From assembly GCA_021186555.1 (NCBI GenBank), contig JAJKFL010000216.1, positions 62,001 to 126,000 on the forward strand: 64,000 nucleotides of DNA. The letters run 5' to 3'. The notes under the pieces are model-generated. The model ran no database searches, was not told the DNA's origin, and was given only the letters and a program-made list of their open reading frames with translations. Shown piece after piece: positions 24,328-33,696 of this stretch; position 1 is the stretch's first letter; each line of letters opens with the position of its first letter. The DNA is from Reticulitermes speratus (taxonomy: Eukaryota > Arthropoda > Insecta > Blattodea > Rhinotermitidae). Both the position numbers and the translations under genes were made by a program.

Positions 24328-25034
24328 AGTTTTGGGCTAGAACCAGATACCCAGACACTGAAAAGTAAAAGGGCATATGAGAAATTGTATTGTTATTGAA
24401 TCGCATAGTATTGTATGAAAATTTTTAAGAGTTGTAAGTCAAGTACTTGATATAACGGTAAAGTTACATAGACCACACTAGAGCTATTTAGATTGGTTCC
24501 TAATAATCAATTTGAATGAGTACACATATTTATCATACAGAAGGTGGGAAGGACAGAACAGGAAGCTTGGAGACTACAGTAATTTACTAGTAATATATGT
24601 GTGTTCTTTTATAAATGTTCCTGTATGCTATGTCATGAAATCGTAGTTGTGAAAGAAAGATATCCTGTAAGTTGCTAAATCCCACAAGTGGATATACGAA
24701 GAGTGAGGAATACGATATGACATGTGCACAAGTGCTGATTGACATGTTTCTCTTCATGATGATTTTCAGTAATTTAGTATGTAAGTTTATTCAATTCAAA
24801 TTATGTTTAACTGATTCTGTAAATGCCTTGTAATCCATGTTTAATACAAAGGGATATGAGAAAGAAGTGCAGATGGGAGTGTCCTCCCAGGCTGTGGAAA
24901 ATTGGAGTTCAGACTTCCTCGACCCATACGCCATAATTTGTAACATTTGTCTAAAATGTAATTGTGACAGATCAGTGTAAGGTTGGCGGCAATCTGAAGT
25001 AATCACGTCAGTCACTGCGTACTTAGTGATTATT
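24328..25034. other. 3' untranslated region of the gypsy-type element
   Basis: Non-coding sequence between pol and the polypurine tract. No env-like open frame, signal peptide or transmembrane pattern is evident. Confidence 0.7.
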
Positions 25035-25045
25035 CAGAGGGGGAG
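25035..25045 (+). other. Polypurine tract
   Basis: The purine-rich CAGAGGGGGAG lies directly before the 3' LTR, where the plus-strand DNA primer is expected. A few T residues separate it from TGTTACC. Confidence 0.75.
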
Positions 25046-25048
25046 TTT

Positions 25049-25615
25049 TGTTACCGCTGGAAATATGGAAGCTGGGTGAGGACTTGTTTCGGCACTTGCT
25101 TTAGAAGGGATTAGAAACTTAGGTTGGGAACTAAAGGGATGTTTTGTTGTGACATTTCGTAGAACACTTTTATAAAAATTTACGATGGGATAGGAGAAGA
25201 TTTAGCGGGTTTTGTTCTGAGGGGCAAAACGACTTAGGCCAACCCAAAATTTACAGTTAGGGATTGGTTGCTATGAAAGAGGCTTGCTGTATTTTCCGGC
25301 GGGAGTATAGGCGGAAAAGAGGAGTTGGATGTTAGTCGCGGAGGAGACAATTACTTTTGGTGCCGGCAGAGACGGAGGTATTCGCGTGCTGAGTGATAAC
25401 TGATTGCTGTCGACCGAGTTATCGGTGTAGATAAAGTAAATAAAGTAACATTAAATATTAAAACTTATCCTTATTATAAACCTGAATAGACGTAAAGTCC
25501 GACTGAGGAAGCCTAAACGTAAAATATTCCATGAGATAGAGCATGTGAAACGCGAGCTAGTTCTTTCTCTGTGACCTTAAAGAAGCGTCGGGCAAATTTG
25601 AGAAAGACGGTAACA
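25049..25615 (+). repeat. 3' LTR of gypsy-type element
   Basis: 567 bp, differing from the 5' LTR at about seven positions (for example near 25,272, 25,320, 25,371 and 25,486). It is followed by GTAT, the second copy of the target-site duplication. Confidence 0.95.
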
Positions 25616-25619
25616 GTAT

Positions 25620-26076
25620 AAGTAATTTGTAACCGTATTTCTTGACGTATATTACACATAGAAAGTTTTTCACCTTGTGTCATGTTAAACCATATTAAAT
25701 AAATAATCCTACTGCTATTTCAAAACCAAGTGGTAAAAATATTATCTATTAACTAGGTATATTCACAACATCATTCAAATATATCATAACCGTAGTATAT
25801 TTATTAAGTGCAAAAACGTATATGTAGTATTTAGTCATTTTTGCATAAACTCATAGATTGTAACACTTCAAACTCGTCAATAATTATTACAATAAAGCAA
25901 CAATATGTTAGAAACTTTAGCAATAACCTAAACGCGTGTTACTCTATTTTAAACAAATATATAACCAATAACGCGTTCCATTCTCCGTTTTAAAAATAAA
26001 ACTTTCTAGCCTAACAAATACAATTCCTATCTAAGTTACCATATTGTAATATTTTAAAACTCGTAATATGTTTCAA
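25620..26076. other. AT-rich spacer, no gene seen
   Basis: Very AT-rich flank between the gypsy-type element and the Penelope composite. Nothing recognisable. Confidence 0.5.
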
Positions 26077-26126
26077 CACCTTGTATATAAATTTCACATT
26101 GTAGACACCGTGCATCTTCGTCATAT

Positions 26127-28423
26127 TGAATCAAGTTACAGACCAACTGATGCACTTTTTAAAGCACTTTTTAATTAGCTTTATAAAAATGTTAAAATAG
26201 TACCCCTACACGTGTTTCGATCCTAGGATCATCGTCAGGGGATTTTTTGCTAAAAGCTACGTCACTTCAATCACATGGTTTAAAATATTCCATTGGCACT
26301 ATAAAACATATGTAAAATCTTGTAAAAAGATATGTTAAAAAGTTGTAAAATTATAAAAACACTGTAGATGTTAGAAGTGCAGAACTGCTGGCTTTTGGTA
26401 TTGTGGTAATATAAGCTGTAAAATAAACGATTTTGTAAGTAAAATGGAATTTGTATAAATATTGCTAATAGTAATCATTATTGATTTTCTGTATATGAAT
26501 GACTTACCATGTGAAATGTTTTCGCGTGGTTAGCGAAGTGTACTGTGTGCTGTGTACTGTGTGTTGACGAGTCCTACGGTGGAATGTCCGGTTCGGGAGG
26601 TTGTGTGTTAGTCTGTATGGAAGGGGGGAGCTTGATAAGTTGGAACAGCGGGTTTATTTCCGTTGCATACTGTTCGTGGATCAATAACTGTTCCCTATGA
26701 AAAATTTGGATGTACATATTTTCGGTGATATTCATATGCCTGCCTTTCTTACAGTTTTTTATTAAATTCATTGTATCCTGTATCGGGCCGTATTCATGTC
26801 GGTTGTTCAAAATATGAAGGGCGTATGCAGATTTTGGTTCATTATTCTTTATGTATCTGGTGTGTTCAGTATATCTAGCTGTTAAATTTCTTCCAGTCTG
26901 GCCAACATAATGGTTATTGCATGTATTGCATCTTAAACTGTAGATTCCACTGTTTTTGTATTTATCCTTGTTTTGTGTGTGGATTTTTAGTAGATTCTGA
27001 GTGGTGTTGTTTACACGAAATGTAATTCTTAAGTTTGTTTTTTTGAAGATGTTCGTGACTTTTCTTATCAATGGGGTTACTGTATTCAAATATGCTCCAT
27101 TTTTTATTGTTATTTTGGTTTTGTGTTATAGTGTAATCTTTAGGTCTGTTTATTTTGTTTTTGATTTGGTTATTGAGTCTATTTATTAGTACGGTTGGGT
27201 ATCCGTTTTGTTGTGCTATTTGAATGATAGTATTCAGTTCCTGTTGTTTATGTTCTTTTGACAGTGGGAGGTTATGTAGTCGGTTTAGCATAAATCGGTA
27301 AGCAGCAAGTTTATGCTGTATTGGGTGGTTTGATTTGTAATGTATTGTAGTATCAGTGGTGGTTGGTTTGCGATATATGTTTATGTCTAATTCATGTTGT
27401 TTTCTAGTTATTGACAGGTCGAGGAAGTTAATCGTGTTGTCTATTTCATCTGTTGCTGTGAACTTTAGATCAGGGTGTATCTGGTTTAAAAAGTTTGTGA
27501 TGTCATCTTTGTTAATTCGGTTATGGTTGTATATTATTAATATGTCGTCTACATATCTATTGTAGAAGCAGATATTTGTACTGTCTAGTATATCTTTTAT
27601 TAACTGTTCTTCATAATGTTGTAAGAATATTTCAGCAGTTAAAGCTGATATGGGGGACCCCATTGCGACACCTTTCATTGGCTGGTAATATTTGTTGTCA
27701 AACTTTAGATAGTTTTGTTTTAAAATGGTACCCAGGAGTGTCATTGTCTGTATTATTGTTGTGTTTTCAATATTTTTAGTTGTCATTAAGGTTTTGGTGA
27801 ATTGTATAGTCTCCTGTATGGGGATATTGACATAAAGATCTTTTATGTCGAATGTGATAAGTCGGCTTGATTCTGTGATATTTAGTTTTTTAAGTTCATT
27901 GGCTAATTGGGTAGAGTTGTATGTTGTGTATCTATTAGGTAATTGGATTTGGTTACTAAGCCAGTTATTGAGAAATTTGGCTATTTTATATGAAGGTGCC
28001 TGGGTGTTGTTTACGACAGGTCGTATTGGTTCATTTTCTTTGTGAATTTTAATCAGTGCATTCATTGTAGGTGATTGTGGTTTAATTTGCATAAGATATT
28101 TTTTCTGTTGTTGTTCTATTATTTTGTTGCATTTTGGGATGATTTGTTGCAGCTGTTTTTGGAATTTTTCTGTAGGATCTTTTTGTAGTTGGGTGAATTG
28201 GTTGTCTTTAGGAATTCTTTTCAGGGAGATTTTTTTTATCAAGTCTTTTTTATATGTAATGATGTTATTTTGTTTAATATTATGGCGTATTTTTTCGCTT
28301 ATTACATAGGTAATAGTATTGTCTATAATATATTGTTTATAGTAAGTATTTGTAGATGTGGTATTCTGAATTTGTTTTATTTTATTATGGGCAAGGAATC
28401 TATAAATATTGTGTTCATTCTTA
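26127..28423 (-). pseudogene. Penelope-like element, minus copy, frameshifted
   Basis: It encodes the same RT (28,242 down to about 27,090) and GIY-YIG endonuclease (about 27,089 to 26,574) as the plus copy. One extra C in a CCCC run near 27,076 splits RT from the endonuclease. A one-base loss near 28,209 breaks the N terminus. It keeps Asp in the FLDLSI motif where the plus copy has Tyr. The 5' end is truncated relative to the plus copy: the antisense of 28,341-28,422 matches 28,680-28,761. A patch at 28,222-28,340 is much more diverged than the rest. Confidence 0.88.
26192..26250 (-). ncRNA. Hammerhead-ribozyme-like motif, minus Penelope copy
   Basis: On the minus strand the order is CCC, CTGACGA (26,238-26,232), a self-complementary helix II (GATCCTAGGATC), GAAA (26,218-26,215), CACGTG, TA, then GGGG. 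These are the pieces of a type I hammerhead, including the UH cleavage site before GGGG. One extra U sits between the core and helix II compared with the consensus. Hammerheads are known in the terminal repeats of Penelope-like elements. Activity has not been tested. Confidence 0.6.
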
Positions 28424-30536
28424 TGATAAACTTAACAAAAAACTTGACATCTTACGACACACACAGACACAACATTTCACGCAAAACCGTAACTATACGA
28501 GTAACACACCAACAAATACCAAATTCTATCCACGTATCAAAAATATGTCCAACATACAATTCAACAAAGAAGAAGAAAGTTTACTACAACTAGGACTAAA
28601 TTACGCACTTGAAAAACCCACACAACAGATCATACAAGAACTGGTCATCGATACAGAAAATGCTATAAGACAGCTTAATGAGAATGAACACAATATTTAT
28701 AGATTCCTTGCCCATAATAAAATAAAACAAATTCAGAATACCACATCTACAAATACTTTACATAAAAGACAATACTATGTTATGAGACAAATACGCAATA
28801 AATTACAACAAAATAACCTTATCATCACAAAGGCTGATAAAGGAAAGACCTTAGTCATCATAAACAAAAACACATTCATCCAAAAAACTGAAGAATTCCT
28901 AAAAGACAACCAATTCACCCAACTACAAAAAGATCCTACAGAAAAATTCCAAAAACAGCTGCAACAAATCATCCCAAAATGCAACAAAATAATAGAACAA
29001 CAACAGAAAAAATATCTTATGCAAATTAAACCACAATCACCTACAATGAATGCACTGATTAAAATTCACAAAGAAAATGAACCAATACGACCTGTCGTAA
29101 ACAACACCCAGGCACCTTCATATAAAATAGCCAAATTTCTCAATAACTGGCATAGTAACCAAATCCAATTACCTAATAGATACACAACATACAACTCTAC
29201 CCAATTAGCCAATGAACTTAAAAAACTAAATATCACAGAATCAAGCCGACTTATCACATTCGACATAAAAGATCTTTATGTCAATATCCCCATACAGGAG
29301 ACTATACAATTCACCAAAACCTTAATGACAACTAAAAATATTGAAAACACAACAATAATACAGACAATGACACTCCTGGGTACCATTTTAAAACAAAACT
29401 ATCTAAAGTTTGACAACAAATATTACCAGCCAATGAAAGGTGTCGCAATGGGGTCCCCCATATCAGCTTTAACTGCTGAAATATTCTTACAACATTATGA
29501 AGAACAGTTAATAAAAGATATACTAGACAGTACAAATATCTGCTTCTACAATAGATATGTAGACGACATATTAATAATATACAACCATAACCGAATTAAC
29601 AAAGATGACATCACAAACTTTTTAAACCAGATACACCCTGATCTAAAGTTCACAGCAACAGATGAAATAGACAACACGATTAACTTCCTCTACCTGTCAA
29701 TAACTAGAAAACAACATGAATTAGACATAAACATATATCGCAAACCAACCACCACTGATACTACAATACATTACAAATCAAACCACCCAATACAGCATAA
29801 ACTTGCTGCTTACCGATTTATGCTAAACCGACTACATAACCTCCCACTGTCAAAAGAACATAAACAACAGGAACTGAATACTATCATTCAAATAGCACAA
29901 CAAAACGGATACCCAACCGTACTAATAAATAGACTCAATAACCAAATCAAAAACAAAATAAACAGACCTAAAGATTACACTATAACACAAAACCAAAATA
30001 ACAATAAAAAATGGAGCATATTTGAATACAGTAACCCATTGATAAGAAAAGTCACGAACATCTTCAAAAAAACAAACTTAAGAATTACATTTCGTGTAAA
30101 CAACACCACTCAGAATCTACTAAAAATCCACACACAAAACAAGGATAAATACAAAAACAGTGGAATCTACAGTTTAAGATGCAATACATGCAATAACCAT
30201 TATGTTGGCCAGACTGGAAGAAATTTAACAGCTAGATATACTGAACACACCAGATACATAAAGAATAATGAACCAAAATCTGCATACGCCCTTCATATTT
30301 TGAACAACCGACATGAATACGGCCCGATACAGGATACAATGAATTTAATAAAAAACTGTAAGAAAGGCAGGCATATGAATATCACCGAAAATATGTACAT
30401 CCAAATTTTTCATAGGGAACAGTTATTGATCCACGAACAGTATGCAACGGAAATAAACCCGCTGTTCCAACTTATCAAGCTCCCCCCTTCCATACAGACT
30501 AACACACAACCTCCCGAACCGGACATTCCACCGTAG
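28424..30536 (+). CDS. Penelope-like element polyprotein (RT + GIY-YIG endonuclease), plus copy
   Basis: The frame is open without interruption from 28,356 to TAG-type termination at 30,536, but the first 20 or so codons lie in antisense sequence of the other copy. The genuine element begins near 28,424 and the first internal ATG in good context is 28,545. Residues are counted from 28,356. Features are an N-terminal FYPRIKN motif near 58, KADKG near 160, KIHK near 240, RT motif A FDIKDLY at 302, motif B GVAMGSP near 367, YVDD at 401-404, then GIY at 603 and YVG at 616 with a CxxC and later His as zinc ligands. RT copies element RNA and the GIY-YIG domain nicks the target. A Tyr replaces the expected Asp in FLYLSI. 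The 5' end is slightly truncated, so activity is uncertain. Confidence 0.88.
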
Positions 30537-30860
30537 GACTCGTCAACACACAGTACACAGCACACAGTACACTTCGCTAACCACGCGAAAACATTTCACA
30601 TGGTAAGTCATTCATATACAGAAAATCAATAATGATTACTATTAGCAATATTTATACAAATTCCATTTTACTTACAAAATCGTTTATTTTACAGCTTATA
30701 TTACCACAATACCAAAAGCCAGCAGTTCTGCACTTCTAACATCTACAGTGTTTTTATAATTTTACAACTTTTTAACATATCTTTTTACAAGATTTTACAT
30801 ATGTTTTATAGTGCCAATGGAATATTTTAAACCATGTGATTGAAGTGACGTAGCTTTTAG

Positions 30861-30920
30861 CAAAAAATCCCCCTGACGATGATCCTAGGATCGAAACACG
30901 TGTAGGGGTACTATTTTAAC
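30861..30920 (+). ncRNA. Hammerhead-ribozyme-like motif, plus Penelope copy
   Basis: The plus strand has CCCC (30,869-30,872), CTGACGA (30,873-30,879), a GATC-CTAG-GATC hairpin, GAAA (30,893-30,896), palindromic CACGTG, TA (30,903-30,904) and GGGG (30,905-30,908). CCCC and GGGG form helix I, extended by AAAAT/ATTTT across a four-base bulge. Predicted cleavage is after 30,904. Helix III is too short to fold alone but two copies could pair through CACGTG, as in dimeric hammerheads. It has the same extra U as the minus copy. Confidence 0.62.
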
Positions 30921-30996
30921 ATTTTTAATAAAGCTACATAAAAAGTGCTTTAAAAAGTGCATCAGTTGGTCTGTAACTTGATTCACCTTGTATATA

Positions 30997-32939
30997 GTTC
31001 AAGCTCAAATACATCCAGCATCATCTTAATTCAAAATAGCATATTTACTAGTCTTAAAAAATTAAACTATATCCACTTTACGCTATACTTTATACAATGT
31101 TAATAATAAAAGTATGTATAAATATCAAGTAACACGCTAAGTTCATATGTTAATAAATTAAATAAATTAAAACCCTTGCTATCTTAATTAGTACTCTACC
31201 TATGTTTTCCTAATTTGTAATATTATTAACAGTAGTATAACAGACAATATGATAATTTATTGTGTGTTCACACTTGTTACGATAACCTGCTAGCACGCTA
31301 TTCTTTCTGTAGCAAATTCTCAAAGTAACAGGATCTCATTGTATGTGTTTAGGAAGCCATAAGCTTAAAAATAAATACCTACATTTAATGCTTAACTGAA
31401 TTACACAATAGATCTTGGTTGTAGTAGGGATAATGGTATATTTTGTATTCAGAGTTTAAAAATATCTCACGATAAGAGGTATCATAAGCAGTTGCTATGT
31501 ATTGTTTTGTACATCTAAATCAACTTTAATTGAAAATATTATTTAGCACACATTATTAACACTGTTCAACTAAATCCTCTCAAGTAACTAATCTCGCTTT
31601 TCCTACAATTTGCTGTACTTTTCCTTGTCGTAACAAGTTTAAACAATTTTGTGTCTTAAAATCTACTTCTCCATTTTCTCATTCTCAGTTAGTAGCTAAA
31701 CGTTTTACTGATAAAAATCGCTTATGCTTAAAAATTCTAAAATTTAAAAAATAGCGCACTTACAAAATAGCAACTTACTTTGTAATTCGTAAGTATTTAA
31801 AATTGCAAACTTACAAAATAACAGATTACGTTGTATTATTTAGTTTAAGTTATTTTAAATTCAAGATTTTAAATAGTGTGTTTACTAATATTCTAATGTT
31901 AAATACATAGTTTATTTAGCTTATACTACCCTAAGGGATTATTGTCAAAATAACCTACCTTAGCTAAGGGTTACATAAAAGTGTAATGTGGTCCTATATT
32001 CTAATGTTAAATGCATAGTTTGTTTCTGTAATACCTAACGTTGTGTACAGTTTTAAAGTAAATCCTGCGGCTGTGTGTAAAATAACGTCTCTCATGTCTT
32101 ATTAAGTTTGTATAAGTACATATTTTATAACTGTCAACATTTGTACACCATAATTTATAGTTCGTTGTGTTTATATTAAAAATAGCAACTTACTACTTTG
32201 CTAAAAGTTATAAACAGTAATATATTCAAAATTTAAAAATACCACATTTACTTATTAGCAGCTTACATTAAAATTCGTAAGTTAGTTAAAATTTATTCCT
32301 TTCCCTCACTATGTTAAATAAAGCACCTACCACCTGCATGCTAGCGACACTCAGTCTAACTTAGATAGTTTATTGTCAAAAGTGTAATTCTAATATTAAA
32401 TGTATTATGCGTCTGATGACCTTCTTTCTATATTCGTAATATAATATTTACTATATACGTTTGTAAACAAACTTTCTAATTTTAAAAAATAGTTTAACTT
32501 CTAGTCTTATGAGTCAAATTATACACGTCTGTAAGCAAGCCGGCTGACCTACTTTCTACTTTCAAAATAGCATATTACCTTAGGCATTTTCATTCCAAGC
32601 AACACTAAACAATACTCTCAAATTCATCAGTCGTTCGGTAAACCTTGAGTATACAAACCCAACGCTGTTCGTAACATAAAGTAAGTTAAATACAAGTTTG
32701 TTTTAAAAAAGTAGTTTAGTTACGCAATAACGTTAAAAATAGTTTTATATATATGTATTTGCAAATATTTAAATTAGCGCATTTACAAATTACCGTATGT
32801 TTAAATTAGCGCGTTTACAAAACTAAAATAGTAGCTTACGCTGTAACGTTTAGTCATAGTTAATTTATTTAACTACTTCACACAAAAACCCTTAATTGTA
32901 TTTAATAATATCATTTCCTATACCTATTTATTAGTTTAA
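30997..32939. repeat. AT-rich field with degenerate short repeats
   Basis: No coding frame. From about 31,730 the sequence shows irregular recurrences of related words such as AAAATTTAAA, TTAGCGCGTTTACAAA and ACAAAATAGCAACTTAC at uneven spacing. They resemble the words of the cleaner tandem array at 33,299-33,530, so this may be an older, decayed part of the same repeat field. Confidence 0.45.
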
Positions 32940-33065
32940 TATTTATTAATTCGTAAAATGCATTAATTAGGGTAGGGTTGTTTACATCCTAAAATGTAAT
33001 TAACCTGGGGGTGAGGGTTTATCGTAACAACCATTAATCAGGGTAGGGCTTATTTACATCCTAAT

Positions 33066-33078
33066 AGGTCATTGACCT
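33066..33078. promoter_or_regulatory. Nuclear-receptor-type palindrome (ecdysone-response-element-like)
   Basis: AGGTCATTGACCT is a perfect inverted repeat of the half-site AGGTCA with one base between halves. This IR1 form is the classical binding consensus for the ecdysone receptor/Ultraspiracle heterodimer. The sequence match is exact; function is inferred, and the site sits in repeat DNA 4.5 kb upstream of OR copy B. Confidence 0.3.
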
Positions 33079-33135
33079 CTGGTTACATTTTAAAATATCA
33101 CTAACCAGGGGGTGAGGGTTTGCTTACATACGGGA

Positions 33136-33148
33136 AGGTCATTGACCT
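33136..33148. promoter_or_regulatory. Second nuclear-receptor-type palindrome
   Basis: The same perfect 13-base IR1 as at 33,066, exactly 70 bases downstream and followed by the same CT. The surrounding sequence is partly repeated, so the pair may have arisen by local duplication rather than selection for binding. Confidence 0.3.
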
Positions 33149-33298
33149 CTTTGTTTACATTCGCTTCCTGTTGGCTCAGTCATTGGCCAAAGTAACATTA
33201 ATACTACTAATTGCCGCATTGTCCACCCTTTTGTCAAGCAGCTTGTTTAACTTTTAATTTTACAGCGATTCCGTCATATTACTAAAATTTAAACTTAC

Positions 33299-33530
33299 CG
33301 CGTCTACGTGATATTATTGAAAATTTAAACTTAGCGCCAGCAACCGCCATTTTGTAAAATTTAAAATTACCGCGTCTACGTCATATTAATAAAATTTAAA
33401 CTTAGCGCCAGCATCCGCCATTTTGTAAAATTTAAAATTATCGCGTCTACGTCATATTATTAAAATTTAAACTTAGCGCCAGCATCCGCCATTTTGTAAA
33501 ATTTAAAATTACCGCGTCTACGTCATATTG
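33299..33530 (+). repeat. 71-72 bp tandem repeat, about 3.2 units
   Basis: CGCGTCTACGT recurs at 33,299, 33,371, 33,442 and 33,513, giving periods of 72, 71 and 71. Each unit contains AAAATTTAAACTTAGCGCC, a CATCCGCCATTTTG segment and AAAATTTAAAATTA. The units differ at only a few bases. It is non-coding and comparatively CpG-rich for this window. Confidence 0.9.
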
Positions 33531-33696
33531 GCCGCCATCTTGCTTACGTCACTTCCGGTAAAGAACATTTCCCTTGTCACGTGACTTTGTTTACATCCGC
33601 ATTCTTTGTTTACGTGTGATGTCACATCCGGTGGCAAAGTACCACCAATACTACTCTGAACCCCCACCCCATAAGGAGTTAGAAAAGCCTGTGGCA

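Larger units (their letters stand above)
17453..25615 (+). mobile_element. Ty3/gypsy-type LTR retrotransposon, full length but disabled
   Basis: An 8.16-kb element with two 567-bp LTRs, a primer site, gag, pol in the order protease, reverse transcriptase, RNase H, integrase, and a polypurine tract. The order RT-RNase H-integrase places it in Ty3/gypsy (Metaviridae-like) rather than Copia. The 4-bp sequence GTAT occurs immediately outside both ends (17,449-17,452 and 25,616-25,619). There is no env-like frame between integrase and the 3' LTR. Frameshifts and in-frame stops break both gag and pol, so this copy cannot make its proteins unaided. The LTRs differ at about 7 of 567 positions, indicating a fairly recent insertion. 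Block B has no counterpart in view. Confidence 0.95.
26077..30996. mobile_element. Head-to-head inverted pair of Penelope-like elements
   Basis: Two Penelope-like retroelement copies point outward from a centre near 28,423. The arms 26,127-28,221 (minus) and about 28,891-30,985 (plus) are nearly identical reverse complements. The 13-base sequence CACCTTGTATATA occurs at both outer edges (26,077-26,089 and 30,984-30,996), so the pair looks like one insertion event. Between the left duplication and the left arm are 37 extra bases. The plus copy reaches further 5' (to about 28,423) than the minus copy. Penelope elements are known for inverted and tandem multi-copy insertions. Confidence 0.85.
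32950..33160 (+). repeat. Irregular repeats with TTTACATCC and GGGTGAGGGTTT words
   Basis: Related segments recur: AGGGTAGGGTTGTTTACATCC, GGGGGTGAGGGTTT and AGGTCATTGACCTCT each appear twice or in close variants within about 200 bases. It is non-coding. It lies between the AT-rich field and the 71-72 bp tandem array. Confidence 0.5.

Noticed and set aside
24328..25048. An env-like third gene in the gypsy-type element
   Set aside because: No open frame of useful length, signal peptide or transmembrane pattern is visible.
28189..28593. 134-codon plus-strand frame at the Penelope centre
   Set aside because: Antisense to the minus Penelope copy and out of frame with the plus copy.
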